Shown: positions 51,186 to 60,676 of the stretch, piece by piece
Layout: every line of letters starts with the position of its first letter
Position numbering within the stretch: the stretch's first letter is position 1
NCBI GenBank assembly: GCA_002412775.1
Contig: DHVT01000020.1
Coordinates: 1-64,000, forward strand
Direction of reading: 5' to 3'
Length of the DNA: 64,000 nt
From: Firmicutes bacterium UBA5201
Lineage (GTDB): Bacteria > Bacillota > Clostridia > Peptostreptococcales > Acidaminobacteraceae
The notes under the pieces: model-generated
Database searches by the model: none
The model's input: only the letters and a program-made list of their open reading frames with translations
What the model was told of the DNA's origin: nothing
Position numbers and translations under genes: made by a program

Positions 51186-52907
51186 TTATCGGTGATTTTT
51201 TGATAATTCATTGTCAATGGCTTCAAACACCTCATTTATAGCCAACTCACACTTCACACCATCCGTTCTGAGCGAGAATTCCACCAAGCCTTGATCAATT
51301 GCTTTTCCTACTGTGACCCGCATAGGAATTCCAATAAGATCCGCATCAGTGAACTTTACACCGGCACGTTCGTTTCGATCATCAATCAGCACTTCCACAC
51401 CTTTTTTCAATAGAACTTCATATATTTTTTCTGCCGCTTCCACTTGAGCTTCAACCTTGGTGTTGATTATTGTGACCACCACTTGATAAGGTGCAATGGA
51501 AAGAGGCCAGATAATGCCTTTGTCATCGAAGCATTGTTCCACGACTGCTGCAACACATCTGGATATGCCTATGCCATAGGATCCCATGATGAAATGCTTT
51601 GCTTTCCCATCTTTATCCAAGAAGGTCGCATTCATCGATTTGGAATATTTGTCTCCAAGTTGGAAAATATTGCCGACTTCAGTGCCTTGATCGATCGCCA
51701 GAGGCATTCCACATGAAGGACACGCATCTCCCGCTTCCACCAAAATCAGATCGTCTGAAACTGAAAAATCCTCTTCGATCAAATTGACGTTTTTATAATG
51801 ATAATCTTTTATATTCGCGCCACAAATGCCATTTTTTATGTTGAAAACCCGTCGATCCGCAACGATTTCAACACTATCCTTAAGTCCGAATGGTCCGGCA
51901 AAACCCATAATGGAACCCGTCGCTCCATAGATTTCATCTTCAGTGAGCATCATCAGATTTTCTTCCGGGACACCAACATGCTTTGAAAGTTTGATCAGGC
52001 TAAGTGCTCGATCACCAGGAATCAAGACGGCAAATACTCGACTGTCATCTTCCGCTTTCACGAGTAGAGTTTTTATGAATCGGTCTCCTTTCATTGAAAA
52101 GAAACTCTCGAGTTCTTCTATGGTACGTATGTCCACTGTAAGCACTTTTTCCATTTCAGCTGTTGCTTCTTCCAAATTTGCTTGATTAAAGATCGATGCC
52201 GCAACTTCATCTGTTGCCGCATAATCACAGTGGTCACAATATGCGATGGTGCTCTCTCCATTTGGAGTTATCGCAATGAACTCATGTGAGATCTGTCCCC
52301 CCATATTGCCTGAATCGCCTTGAACGACCTTGTATTTGAATCCCAATCTGTCAAAAGCACTTTCATATGCTTTCCACATGTTGTCATATGATTTTTCAAG
52401 ACCTTCCTGATCCACATCAAAAGTATACGCATCCTTCATGATGAATTCCCTTGCCCTGACCAGTCCGAATCTAGGTCTTCTCTCATCTCTGTACTTGGTT
52501 TGAATCTGATAGAGATTGAGTGGCAATTGCTTATAGGATTTCAGTTCATTGTTGATCATGAATGTGAAATATTCCTCATGTGTGGGTCCTAGACAAAATT
52601 CACGCTCGTGTCGATCTCTCAATTTGAACATTTCAGGTCCGAAATTTTCCCATCTGCCACTTTCCTCCCAAATCTCTCTTGGTTGAATTGCAGACATCAA
52701 AACCTCTTGAGCACCATATCTGTCCATTTCCTCTCTGACAATGCGCTCCACTTTTTTCATCACTCTGAAACCAAGTGGTAAAAATGAATAAACACCTGAA
52801 ACCAATTTTCTGATCATACCTGCCCTTAAAAGAAGTTGCGCACTGATGATATCCGCATCATTTGGCACTTCTCTCAAAGTAGGCATGTATAAATTCGACA
52901 TTCTCAT
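51186..52907 (-). CDS. proS: Prolyl-tRNA synthetase, bacterial type with editing domain
   Basis: Class II synthetase charging tRNA-Pro. 573 aa, the long bacterial form with an inserted YbaK-like editing domain (about 225-380; LLVKAEDDSRVFAVLIPGDRALSLIKL). Motif 2 is in YRDERRPRFGLVRAREFIMKD, motif 3 in GSYGIGISRCVAAVVEQ. The open frame extends upstream to 53054 in the end of cbiA, but ATG at 52907 with GAGGTG at 6 nt gives MRMSNLYMPTLREVP, the family start. It begins 13 nt after cbiA, at the end of the cobalamin operon. Confidence 0.95.
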   Translation of the reverse strand: MRMSNLYMPTLREVPNDADIISAQLLLRAGMIRKLVSGVYSFLPLGFRVMKKVERIVREEMDRYGAQEVLMSAIQPREIWEESGRWENFGPEMFKLRDRHEREFCLGPTHEEYFTFMINNELKSYKQLPLNLYQIQTKYRDERRPRFGLVRAREFIMKDAYTFDVDQEGLEKSYDNMWKAYESAFDRLGFKYKVVQGDSGNMGGQISHEFIAITPNGESTIAYCDHCDYAATDEVAASIFNQANLEEATAEMEKVLTVDIRTIEELESFFSMKGDRFIKTLLVKAEDDSRVFAVLIPGDRALSLIKLSKHVGVPEENLMMLTEDEIYGATGSIMGFAGPFGLKDSVEIVADRRVFNIKNGICGANIKDYHYKNVNLIEEDFSVSDDLILVEAGDACPSCGMPLAIDQGTEVGNIFQLGDKYSKSMNATFLDKDGKAKHFIMGSYGIGISRCVAAVVEQCFDDKGIIWPLSIAPYQVVVTIINTKVEAQVEAAEKIYEVLLKKGVEVLIDDRNERAGVKFTDADLIGIPMRVTVGKAIDQGLVEFSLRTDGVKCELAINEVFEAIDNELSKNHR

Positions 52908-52920
52908 ACTTTTCACCTCA

Positions 52921-54303
52921 TTATTTATTTTGGATCCAAAATCCAACAAGAAACTCCAAAAACTCAAGATTGCTATAAAAGTGATTGTGCACATAGGTTG
53001 CGATTGTATTGTGCGAATTATAGCCACATACCCAAGATTGATTGTTTTTTGCAACTGAAATTCTTGTGTCGATATGACCTATCGGTAAAAACAAGGACTT
53101 GTGAAACTCGTGGCCTCTGTAGGCGATACTGCTCTGTCCGGTGGTGAACACGGCTTCGACATGACCAAAATGCTGTAATCTAGATGTCATTTGAACTTCA
53201 GCATCAAAATAACCAACCATTGCGTTTTTCTTGCCATCCAAATTGGTGATGCTCTGCGCCAAATACATCAAACCACCACACTCCGCATAAACAGGTAATC
53301 CTGAGAGCATTTTGTCTTTGATGTCATTTTTGAATGATTCATTCGCTTCAAGAATATCGGCAAAAACCTCGGGATATCCGCCTCCAATATAGAGCGCATC
53401 ACATTCTACAGGTAAGACTTTGTCCTTCAGTGGTGAGAACGGTATCAACTTGATCCCTAAACCCTGTAGAAGTTCGAGGTTGTGGTCATAATAAAAAGAA
53501 AAAGCCTCATCCATTGCAATACCAAGCTTAAGACCATTTCGACCCTTTATTTGATTTTGAATTTTATTCAATCTTTCTAAATCATACACTTCCAGCGAAA
53601 AATCGTCAAGTTGATTGGCTTTTTTTACGCAATCATCCATTATTTTTTGAATATTCACTGTCGTTTCAATACTTGCCCCGATAGCTTCAATCCTTTGGTC
53701 CAAATCCGATATTTCCTCAGCCTGCAAAAGTCCCAGATGTCGACTTTTGATTTCGAATCCACTGTTCCGCTCCAAATAACCATAACATTCTACAGAAGTA
53801 TGGGACTCTACGGCTTCTTTCAACAATGAATAATGTGCATATGAACTGATATTATTGAAAATAACACCTCGTATTTTTGATGGGGTCTTGAATTCTTGAA
53901 GCCCCTTGATTATTGCGGCCGCTGTCAAAGCCATATGACTGGCGTCCATCATGATGATTACGGACAAATCCAAAAGTTCCGCCAAATGCGAACTGCTTCC
54001 AAAATCGGAATTGCCGGAATGACCGTCATAATAGCCCATGACCCCTTCTATAATAGGAATATCCCCCTTTTTTAGCGAATGCAGGTATAATGACTTTATT
54101 GTTTCGTCATTTATAATCCATAGGGGAAGATTATAAGATCGATCTTTTAAAACATGTCTATGAAACATGGGGTCGATATAATCTGGTCCAGTCTTGAAAG
54201 CGCGTACGTTATATCCTCTTTTCTTGATCACATGCATCAATCCCATAGTAAACGTCGTCTTTCCCGATCCGCTTGATACACCCGCTATCATAATCCCACT
54301 CAT
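52921..54303 (-). CDS. cbiA: Cobyrinate a,c-diamide synthase
   Basis: ATP- and glutamine-dependent amidation of cobyrinate carboxyls a and c. 460 aa: N-terminal DTBS-like ATP domain (IMIAGVSSGSGKTTFTMGL) and a C-terminal class I amidotransferase domain with nucleophile Cys in YAECGGLMYLAQS and His in GHEFHKS. The frame opens at 54342; ATG at 54303 with GAGGGGG is the correct start. 2 nt after cobS. The stop region contains a 16-bp palindrome. Confidence 0.93.
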   Translation of the reverse strand: MSGIMIAGVSSGSGKTTFTMGLMHVIKKRGYNVRAFKTGPDYIDPMFHRHVLKDRSYNLPLWIINDETIKSLYLHSLKKGDIPIIEGVMGYYDGHSGNSDFGSSSHLAELLDLSVIIMMDASHMALTAAAIIKGLQEFKTPSKIRGVIFNNISSYAHYSLLKEAVESHTSVECYGYLERNSGFEIKSRHLGLLQAEEISDLDQRIEAIGASIETTVNIQKIMDDCVKKANQLDDFSLEVYDLERLNKIQNQIKGRNGLKLGIAMDEAFSFYYDHNLELLQGLGIKLIPFSPLKDKVLPVECDALYIGGGYPEVFADILEANESFKNDIKDKMLSGLPVYAECGGLMYLAQSITNLDGKKNAMVGYFDAEVQMTSRLQHFGHVEAVFTTGQSSIAYRGHEFHKSLFLPIGHIDTRISVAKNNQSWVCGYNSHNTIATYVHNHFYSNLEFLEFLVGFWIQNK

Positions 54304-54305
54304 AT

Positions 54306-55025
54306 TTACCCCCTCATTGCGCCTATTAATAGGAAGACACATTGACTCACTTCTATAATCAGACCTATGGTGTCACCGGTCATTCCATCAATTTTTCGGA
54401 CAATCGCCTTGCTCAATGCCATTGTGGTCATCAGAGTCATCAGGCATGCCATAACGCCAAAGCCACCCAATACAGCATAAGACACCACAACTGAAATGAT
54501 ACCGTAAAGCGATGCCTTGCCTGAATGGATGCCTTCTATGAAGAGTTTGCCCATTCCGCCTTCACTTCTTGCATATCCACTTGCTCCTGCAGAGATAAAA
54601 CCGTTCACTTTACCAATAAAAGGCGTCAAAAACAACCATTTGAAATCAACAATTTGGAAAGTGGAAAATAAAGTCAAAAAATACACGATCAATCCTATTG
54701 CACCAAACGCACCTATTCTTGAGTCTTTCATGATTTCCAAAATTTTGGATTGATCACGATTGCTCAGCAGACCGTCCAAACTGTCAGCTAGTCCGTCGAT
54801 GTGGATGGCTCCGGTCAGCAACAGATACAGCATGATGATCAAGATCGACTCCACAGGTTTTGAGGATATATTCAAAAATTTAGGAACAACAAGAAAAATT
54901 CCCACAACCAAACCAGTCAAAGGGAATAATACAATACCTTTTATAAATCTTTCATCGCTATATGCCACCCGGTGCCCAATCGGAATGCGAGTGAAAAATG
55001 ACAACATCAACAGAAAAGCGCTCAT
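54306..55025 (-). CDS. cobS: Cobalamin synthase (adenosylcobinamide-GDP ribazoletransferase)
   Basis: Membrane enzyme joining adenosylcobinamide-GDP and alpha-ribazole. 239 aa with about six membrane segments and the family motif HIDGLADSLDGLLSNRDQSKILEIMKDSRIGAFG (residues about 60-95). The GTG at 55031 is part of the ribosome site; ATG at 55025 is taken. It lies 7 nt after cobU. Confidence 0.92.
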   Translation of the reverse strand: MSAFLLMLSFFTRIPIGHRVAYSDERFIKGIVLFPLTGLVVGIFLVVPKFLNISSKPVESILIIMLYLLLTGAIHIDGLADSLDGLLSNRDQSKILEIMKDSRIGAFGAIGLIVYFLTLFSTFQIVDFKWLFLTPFIGKVNGFISAGASGYARSEGGMGKLFIEGIHSGKASLYGIISVVVSYAVLGGFGVMACLMTLMTTMALSKAIVRKIDGMTGDTIGLIIEVSQCVFLLIGAMRG

Positions 55026-55032
55026 ATACACC

Positions 55033-55590
55033 TCATTTGATTTTCATAGGAATGCCTGAAACGACAAAATAGACATCGCCGACAAAAGCAGCAATCCTTT
55101 GATTGACTCTGCCTGCAATATCCCGAAAATAATTGCCCAATTTGTATGGGGGTACGAGCCCCAGACCAACTTCATTAGAAACCAGAATATACTGTTTGCC
55201 TGATGAATCAAGCACTTTGAGCAGCATTTCGAGTTCAATGAATATTTTGGATTCGATCTTGTCCAGTTCCTCATGTGTAACCTGGTCATAATCAACAGCT
55301 TGGTCCAACATTAAATTGGTCACCATGACAGTTATGCAATCCAAAAGCACGACTTCAGACGTTTTGAATTTATCCAGTGTCTGAATGAGTTGAAACTCAG
55401 AATAGAGTTCCACTGTATTCCATTGCGGAGGTCTACTCTCTTGATGCTTTCTTATTCTATCTTTCATCCCCTCATCAAAGGGGATTGCCGTGGCGACATA
55501 AAGCACTTGATCAGAAAAAGATTTGGCCAGGTTTTCCGCAAAAGAACTCTTTCCACTTCTCGCGCCACCCAGTATCAGTATTCCGCCCAT
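55033..55590 (-). CDS. cobU: Adenosylcobinamide kinase/guanylyltransferase
   Basis: Bifunctional: phosphorylates adenosylcobinamide and transfers GMP to it. 185 aa with P-loop GGARSGKSSFAENLA at residues 6-20 and the C-terminal NEVGLGLVPPYKLGNYFRDIAGRVNQRIA. The equivalent of the GMP-accepting His lies in KHQESRPPQW. Start ATG at 55590 after AGGAGG. 10 nt after the ABC ATPase. Confidence 0.93.
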   Translation of the reverse strand: MGGILILGGARSGKSSFAENLAKSFSDQVLYVATAIPFDEGMKDRIRKHQESRPPQWNTVELYSEFQLIQTLDKFKTSEVVLLDCITVMVTNLMLDQAVDYDQVTHEELDKIESKIFIELEMLLKVLDSSGKQYILVSNEVGLGLVPPYKLGNYFRDIAGRVNQRIAAFVGDVYFVVSGIPMKIK

Positions 55591-55600
55591 CTTTTACCTC

Positions 55601-56368
55601 CTATTCGGGAACAATCCAAGGATAGGAATATCTCATAAAAAGTTCAACATCCAGTTCATACACTTTCAATATATTTTCGGTCGTGATCACATCTTCCGGC
55701 TTGCCGAAATGGACAATTTCGCCCTCTTTCATTAGCACGATATAATCTGAAAATCGAGATGCCAAATTGATGTCGTGCAATGTCGTCACAATCGTCAATT
55801 GTTTCTCTTCATTCAGTCTCTTGCACAACTTCAAGATTTCCATTTGATACTTGATGTCCAAATGTGAGATTGGCTCGTCAAGCATCAAAATGTCAGTCTC
55901 TTGTGTCAAGGCTCTGGCGATCATGACCCTCTGTCTCTCACCACCACTGATCGCTTTGATGCTTTTATTTTTCAAATGATAGGTCGACGTCTTTCTCATC
56001 GATTCCTCAGCGATCTTGAGATCCTTGGCACTTTCATTTTGGAAGCGTTTCAAATAGGGATATCTTCCCATGAGCACGACCTCTTCCACTGTGAATTCAA
56101 AATCATGTTCAGCGCTTTGATGCACAACGGCAACTTTTTTGGCGAGTTCCTTGTAACTGTACCTATCCATCGATTGCTCAAGAATATCAATCGATCCCTC
56201 ATGGGGTTCCAGAATATTGCACATGTTTTTGAGCAGTGTTGTTTTGCCGGAACCGTTAGGTCCCAAAATGCTCACCAGTTGACCGGAACCTATATTCAAA
56301 CTTATGGTTTTCAATACATCTTCAACACCATATCTGAAACTGATGTCTTTGATTTTAAGTGCAGCCAT
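55601..56368 (-). CDS. btuD: Corrinoid/siderophore ABC transporter ATP-binding protein
   Basis: 255-aa ABC ATPase: Walker A LGPNGSGKTTLLKNM, Q-loop HQSAEHDF, signature SGGERQRVMIARAL, Walker B DILMLDEPISHLD and H-loop TTLHDINLASRF. FecE/BtuD type. It lies in the B12 operon, 8 nt after the permease, so vitamin B12 or cobinamide is the likely substrate rather than iron. Confidence 0.93.
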   Translation of the reverse strand: MAALKIKDISFRYGVEDVLKTISLNIGSGQLVSILGPNGSGKTTLLKNMCNILEPHEGSIDILEQSMDRYSYKELAKKVAVVHQSAEHDFEFTVEEVVLMGRYPYLKRFQNESAKDLKIAEESMRKTSTYHLKNKSIKAISGGERQRVMIARALTQETDILMLDEPISHLDIKYQMEILKLCKRLNEEKQLTIVTTLHDINLASRFSDYIVLMKEGEIVHFGKPEDVITTENILKVYELDVELFMRYSYPWIVPE

Positions 56369-56376
56369 AACGCCTC

Positions 56377-57414
56377 CTAGGCCATTTTTTGCTTGTTCTT
56401 ATGGAGCAGATAGAAAAAGAATGGTCCTCCGAAAATAGATGTGATGATCCCCACAGGAATTTCCATGTTGGGAACGATGCTTCTGGCAAGGGTGTCACAT
56501 CCCATTAAAAAAAGTGCTCCTCCAATGAAAGCCGTCGGAATCAAAACCTTATGGTTTGCTCCGAATATCATTCTAAACAAATGCGGTATGATCAAACCCA
56601 CAAAACCTATGATGCCACTGACCGAAACTGCAAATGCCGCTAAAAAAGATGCGATGATCAGTGTTCTCTTTTTTAGACCTTGGACATCCACACCTAGATT
56701 TTGGGCCTCATCCTCACCCAAAACCAACGCATTGAGTGCATTGGTCTGTGAAATAAGAAATAGGATGCCTAGAATTGCCGGTAAGATGATCATCCTGACT
56801 TGATCCCACGAGGCAGCATTGAAGCTGCCCATGGTCCAAGTCACGATTTTATCGATGTCATTGTGATAAAGGATCATAATCAGTGATATCCAGGAAGATA
56901 AGAATGCATTCATAACGATACCTGCCAACAGAATGCCTGTTGTAGATACTTTCGCACCAAATTTTGCCATGTTGTAGACGATAAACACAGTTGAAACAGC
57001 GCCGACAAAAGCCATTCCGGATATCATATTGAGTCCTGCAAAATTCACTCCCCAACCAAACACAATCCCTAATGTTGCTCCAAATGCCGCTCCTGACGAA
57101 ATGCCCATCACATAGGGATCAGCCATCGGATTTTTGAAGATGGCCTGAAAAGCCACACCGATGATTGCCAGAATACCTCCAACGATTGATGAAATGATGA
57201 TTCTAGGCAACCTTACATTAGTGACGATAAAAATATGCGCGGGCTTGATTGTGTCATCCACCCCGTAGCCCATTTCCATCATGATGACTTTAACGATGTT
57301 GGAAACCGGTATCTTGACAGAACCTTGAGTCAATGAGAATATTCCGGTGATGAAAAGTGCCACTATCATTATGACAACAATTGTTTTTTTGTGTGCAACG
57401 CCGTTTTTCTTCAC
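56377..57414 (-). CDS. btuC: Corrinoid ABC transporter permease (FecCD family)
   Basis: 345 aa, about ten membrane segments. Family motifs: RLPRIIISSIVGGILAIIGVAFQAIFKNPMADPYVMGISSGAAFGA and SGIIGFVGLIIPHLFRMIFGANHKVLIP. Start is GTG at 57414, after GGAGTAAATGA. Follows btuF by 15 nt. Confidence 0.93.
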   Translation of the reverse strand: MKKNGVAHKKTIVVIMIVALFITGIFSLTQGSVKIPVSNIVKVIMMEMGYGVDDTIKPAHIFIVTNVRLPRIIISSIVGGILAIIGVAFQAIFKNPMADPYVMGISSGAAFGATLGIVFGWGVNFAGLNMISGMAFVGAVSTVFIVYNMAKFGAKVSTTGILLAGIVMNAFLSSWISLIMILYHNDIDKIVTWTMGSFNAASWDQVRMIILPAILGILFLISQTNALNALVLGEDEAQNLGVDVQGLKKRTLIIASFLAAFAVSVSGIIGFVGLIIPHLFRMIFGANHKVLIPTAFIGGALFLMGCDTLARSIVPNMEIPVGIITSIFGGPFFFYLLHKNKQKMA

Positions 57415-57429
57415 TCATTTACTCCAATA

Positions 57430-58665
57430 TCAATAATTCAACATGTACTTATATTTTGGATACAGCGTCTCGATTACAAGCTTCATGCCGCCGTCGATTA
57501 CTCTTGGACCAGGAATTGAGAATAAATTGGTATCCACAAAAATGAATTTGCCATTTTTGAGCGCGCTCAAAGATTTGTAGTTGCCGCTCTCAATCATCGT
57601 ATCAAATTGATATTTCTCACCCAAAATGAACTCGGGATTATGGTCCAGCAATTTTTCCAAACTGTATGCCCATTTATCTACATCCGCAGCAACATTGATC
57701 CCTCCAGCTCCTGACAGCACCTCGTGAATGAATGTCAATTTGCCAGCACTATATTCTTTGTTTCCTGTAGCGACGACATAGTAAACCGTTTTGAGTTCAT
57801 TTTGAGGAATGACTTTTACTATATTATTGATTCTCTGCTCTTTTGCTTTCAAAGTGGAAACAAGCGCTCTTGCAGTGTAATTTCTATCGGTGATCAATCC
57901 CAGTTGTTCAATAAGCGTATAAATTTCAGCCGTTTTTTCAGGTGATTTTTGCGTTATTGTGGAAATGCCCGCCTGGCCAAGCTTCTTCATGACATCTTCA
58001 TTCATATGGGTTGCAGCGATTACAGCATCTGGTGCCAAATCCAAAATACCTTCCAAATCCGGTTCATAAAGCGATCCTACGGTTCTGATCTTCTCTGTGG
58101 CTAGTGGATATTTGCAATAGATCGTACGACCCAATATTTTTGACTCTGCTCCTATTGCAAACAAAATTTCTGTAATTGACGGTGCAAGCGAAACTATACT
58201 CTCCACCGGTTTTTGAAATGTATATGATTTGCCGCTGTCTTCTATTGTCAGTGGAAACTTGACTTCAGTTCTTGTTTTCATGGTGATTTGCTTCGTATTG
58301 CTGTTGTAGCCGACTTCATAGTTCATTGCTTCAAAGATGAATCTCATAGGAATATATACTTTCCCATTTCGTTTGAAAGTCTTTGAATCCATGGTCATCT
58401 CAATGCCATTTACTTTAACGCGATTGCTGAGGTTGAAAAAAACAAATTCAACATTGGAATTGAAAACTTTGATCTGCTCTTCAGTCACAATTGTATTGAG
58501 ACCATAAGATTTCATGGAATCCGAAGTAACAAAAGTACGATCACTGACCACCAACGTCTCAAGCGTTTTTGTTTGTCCATTGATATTAACCGTTGAACCG
58601 AAACTAAAAGAAGAAATTACCATTATAAATGCCATAAGTATTATCAAGATACCGTACTTTTTCAT
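57430..58665 (-). CDS. btuF: Corrinoid-binding protein with N-terminal copper-amine-oxidase-like domain
   Basis: 411 aa: signal peptide (MKKYGILIILMAFIMVISSF), a Cu_amine_oxidN1-type domain (about 28-135; KVYIPMRFIFEAMNYEVGYNS), and a class III substrate-binding protein domain (about 150-405; VESIVSLAPSITEILFAIGAESKILG). No lipobox Cys is seen, unlike most Gram-positive binding proteins; the N-terminal domain may anchor it to the wall or another partner. It overlaps cobD by 4 nt (ATGA). Confidence 0.9.
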   Translation of the reverse strand: MKKYGILIILMAFIMVISSFSFGSTVNINGQTKTLETLVVSDRTFVTSDSMKSYGLNTIVTEEQIKVFNSNVEFVFFNLSNRVKVNGIEMTMDSKTFKRNGKVYIPMRFIFEAMNYEVGYNSNTKQITMKTRTEVKFPLTIEDSGKSYTFQKPVESIVSLAPSITEILFAIGAESKILGRTIYCKYPLATEKIRTVGSLYEPDLEGILDLAPDAVIAATHMNEDVMKKLGQAGISTITQKSPEKTAEIYTLIEQLGLITDRNYTARALVSTLKAKEQRINNIVKVIPQNELKTVYYVVATGNKEYSAGKLTFIHEVLSGAGGINVAADVDKWAYSLEKLLDHNPEFILGEKYQFDTMIESGNYKSLSALKNGKFIFVDTNLFSIPGPRVIDGGMKLVIETLYPKYKYMLNY

Positions 58666-59729
58666 TTTGCCGCCTCCATTGTGAGTTTAATTAGTTTTAT
58701 AAGTTGACTGTTATCTTTTCGTTTTCTTAAAGTTGTTCTGAAGTAACGGTGATCAAGTCCCTCAAAATCATTGCATGGTCTGATGTAAATCCCGCCTTTG
58801 ATCATTGAGCTCATAAATCTTTCAACCGATTCTTTATCCAACCTGAAAAGCACGAAATTGGCTGCGCTCTCATAGATTGTAAGACCATCAATTACAGACA
58901 GATTCGACGAGAGGTATAACTGCTCCGATTGACACCATTCTCTTAATGCCTTCAAATAATCTTTTTGCTTCAATAAGAAAGGTATGCTTTCAAGAGCAAA
59001 AGCGTTGATACTCCATGGCTCTTTGAGTTGATTCATCTTAATGACCATGTTTTGGGATCCAATCGCATAACCGATTCTGATTCCAGGAATCATGAAGTTT
59101 TTTGTAAGCGACCTTATGACCATCAGCGAATGTGTTTTGAGCAATGCATTGATTCTTTGCTGATGTTGATCGTGTTCATAGTCTCTAACGAAATCCATAA
59201 AGCTTTCGTCGATCATCACCATAAGCTCTGTATTCCTGACACTCAGAAATATCTCTTCAATACTATCCATTCCGATCAGATTTCCGGTTGGGTTGTTGGG
59301 GTTACATAGTACCAGCAGATCTGAACCGGTGTCATCCAAGTGCTGAATCAAATTTTGAACGTCCAATTCAAAGCCCAATTCTGGATCCAAATAATAATGC
59401 GACACTTCAACATTATTTTGAATCAAGGCACGATTGTATTCAGTAAATGTCGGTTGAACGATTGTCGCTTTCGTTATATTGATGGCTCTCGACATCAAGT
59501 AAATAAGTTCAGTCGCACCATTGCCTAAAACAATCTGATCTGCTCCGATATCATTGTATTCGGCTATTGCTTTCTTAGCATTCATTCCATCGATATCAGG
59601 GTATTTTCTTATCTGCAGAAGAGCATTTTTGATCATTTCATCAAAACCTCCAGGATAATCCAATTCAGGTATATTGACACTGAAATCTATAATCCCCTTT
59701 TGGTGAAACTGTCCTCCATGAAAATTCAT
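58662..59729 (-). CDS. cobD: Threonine-phosphate decarboxylase / HisC-like aminotransferase
   Basis: PLP enzyme giving (R)-1-aminopropan-2-yl phosphate, the B12 aminopropanol linker, in the CobD family. 355 aa: FHGGQFHQKGIIDFSVNIPE at the N-terminus, LGNGATELIYLMSRA, LCNPNNPTGNLIG and PLP Lys in RSLTKNFMIPGIRIGYAIG. HisC is the alternative by fold, but FSVNI and the location between cbiB and btuF support CobD. Overlaps both neighbours by 4 nt. Confidence 0.9.
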   Translation of the reverse strand: MNFHGGQFHQKGIIDFSVNIPELDYPGGFDEMIKNALLQIRKYPDIDGMNAKKAIAEYNDIGADQIVLGNGATELIYLMSRAINITKATIVQPTFTEYNRALIQNNVEVSHYYLDPELGFELDVQNLIQHLDDTGSDLLVLCNPNNPTGNLIGMDSIEEIFLSVRNTELMVMIDESFMDFVRDYEHDQHQQRINALLKTHSLMVIRSLTKNFMIPGIRIGYAIGSQNMVIKMNQLKEPWSINAFALESIPFLLKQKDYLKALREWCQSEQLYLSSNLSVIDGLTIYESAANFVLFRLDKESVERFMSSMIKGGIYIRPCNDFEGLDHRYFRTTLRKRKDNSQLIKLIKLTMEAAK

Positions 59730-60676
59730 CTCCCACCTCCTATCAATAGAACCAGTGCACCAGCGATTATTATTACAAGAATTTCCGAGAGGTACATAAT
59801 TTTAATGGTGTCCATGATATGGATCGACTTGGGTTCTTTCATCGCAATTCCAATTGTCGGTTTAAAAACCATTTCCCCGAAATAAGAGTTGCTGCCTCCA
59901 AGTTGTAGACCCAAAAGTCCAGCAACAGCCGATTCTGGATGTCCTGAGTTTGGACTTTTATGATTTTTTCTATCTTTCATGAAAGTTTTGACTCCATTTT
60001 TAAAATCATATCTCAACAGCACTCCAGACAACAACATGGCTATAGCACCGATTCGAGCGGGTATAAAATTGAGCATGTCATCCATCTTAGCTGAAGCATA
60101 TCCTATTTCCCTATAGGGCGCTTGGACATATCCCACCATGGAATCCAGCGTGTTGACGATTTTATAAACTAAAACGAAAGTGAGACCATGGCCGATGAGT
60201 GATCCTATAATCATGTACATGAGCGGAGCGAGGACACCATCCACAGTATTTTCTGAAACTGTTTCTACCATACCCCTGATCACATCTTTTTCAGTACAAT
60301 TTTCCGTATCTCTTCCCACCAAATAGGCAAAGTTTTTTCTTGATGCATCGAGATTGCCATCGTCAATGTGTTTTTTTACTTTCAGTCCTTCATCACTCAA
60401 ACACTTTGCCGCAAGAAGAGCATATAACAAATAAATTTCTATGACTTTAAAAAAAGTCGGATGGATTATAAGTCTCACCAATGAAAGCAATGAAACATTC
60501 ACTGCAATCACAGTAAAAAGTAAAACGAAACCTCCAGTGTACAAATTGGAGAAAGTGTTTCTCACCAAAGTTTCCATTTTTCGAATAACCCACCCTATAA
60601 ACCTAATTGGATGCGGCCAATCAGGAGGATCACCAAGTAACCAATCGATACCGACTGCAACAACAATTTCCATCAT
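59726..60676 (-). CDS. cbiB: Adenosylcobinamide-phosphate synthase CbiB
   Basis: Membrane enzyme attaching the aminopropanol linker to cobyric acid. 316 aa with about five membrane segments; hallmark motifs DWLLGDPPDWPHPIRFIGWVI at the N-terminus, VETVSENTVDGVLAPLMYMIIGS and KNHKSPNSGHPESAVAGLLGLQLGG. ATG at 60676 overlaps the cbiP stop (ATGA); no separate ribosome site, so translation is coupled. Confidence 0.94.
   Translation of the reverse strand: MMEIVVAVGIDWLLGDPPDWPHPIRFIGWVIRKMETLVRNTFSNLYTGGFVLLFTVIAVNVSLLSLVRLIIHPTFFKVIEIYLLYALLAAKCLSDEGLKVKKHIDDGNLDASRKNFAYLVGRDTENCTEKDVIRGMVETVSENTVDGVLAPLMYMIIGSLIGHGLTFVLVYKIVNTLDSMVGYVQAPYREIGYASAKMDDMLNFIPARIGAIAMLLSGVLLRYDFKNGVKTFMKDRKNHKSPNSGHPESAVAGLLGLQLGGSNSYFGEMVFKPTIGIAMKEPKSIHIMDTIKIMYLSEILVIIIAGALVLLIGGGR

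Noticed and set aside
52908..53054. 49-residue hydrophobic N-terminal extension of proS
   Set aside because: Out-of-frame reading of the cbiA 3' end; normal ProS start and ribosome site are at 52907.
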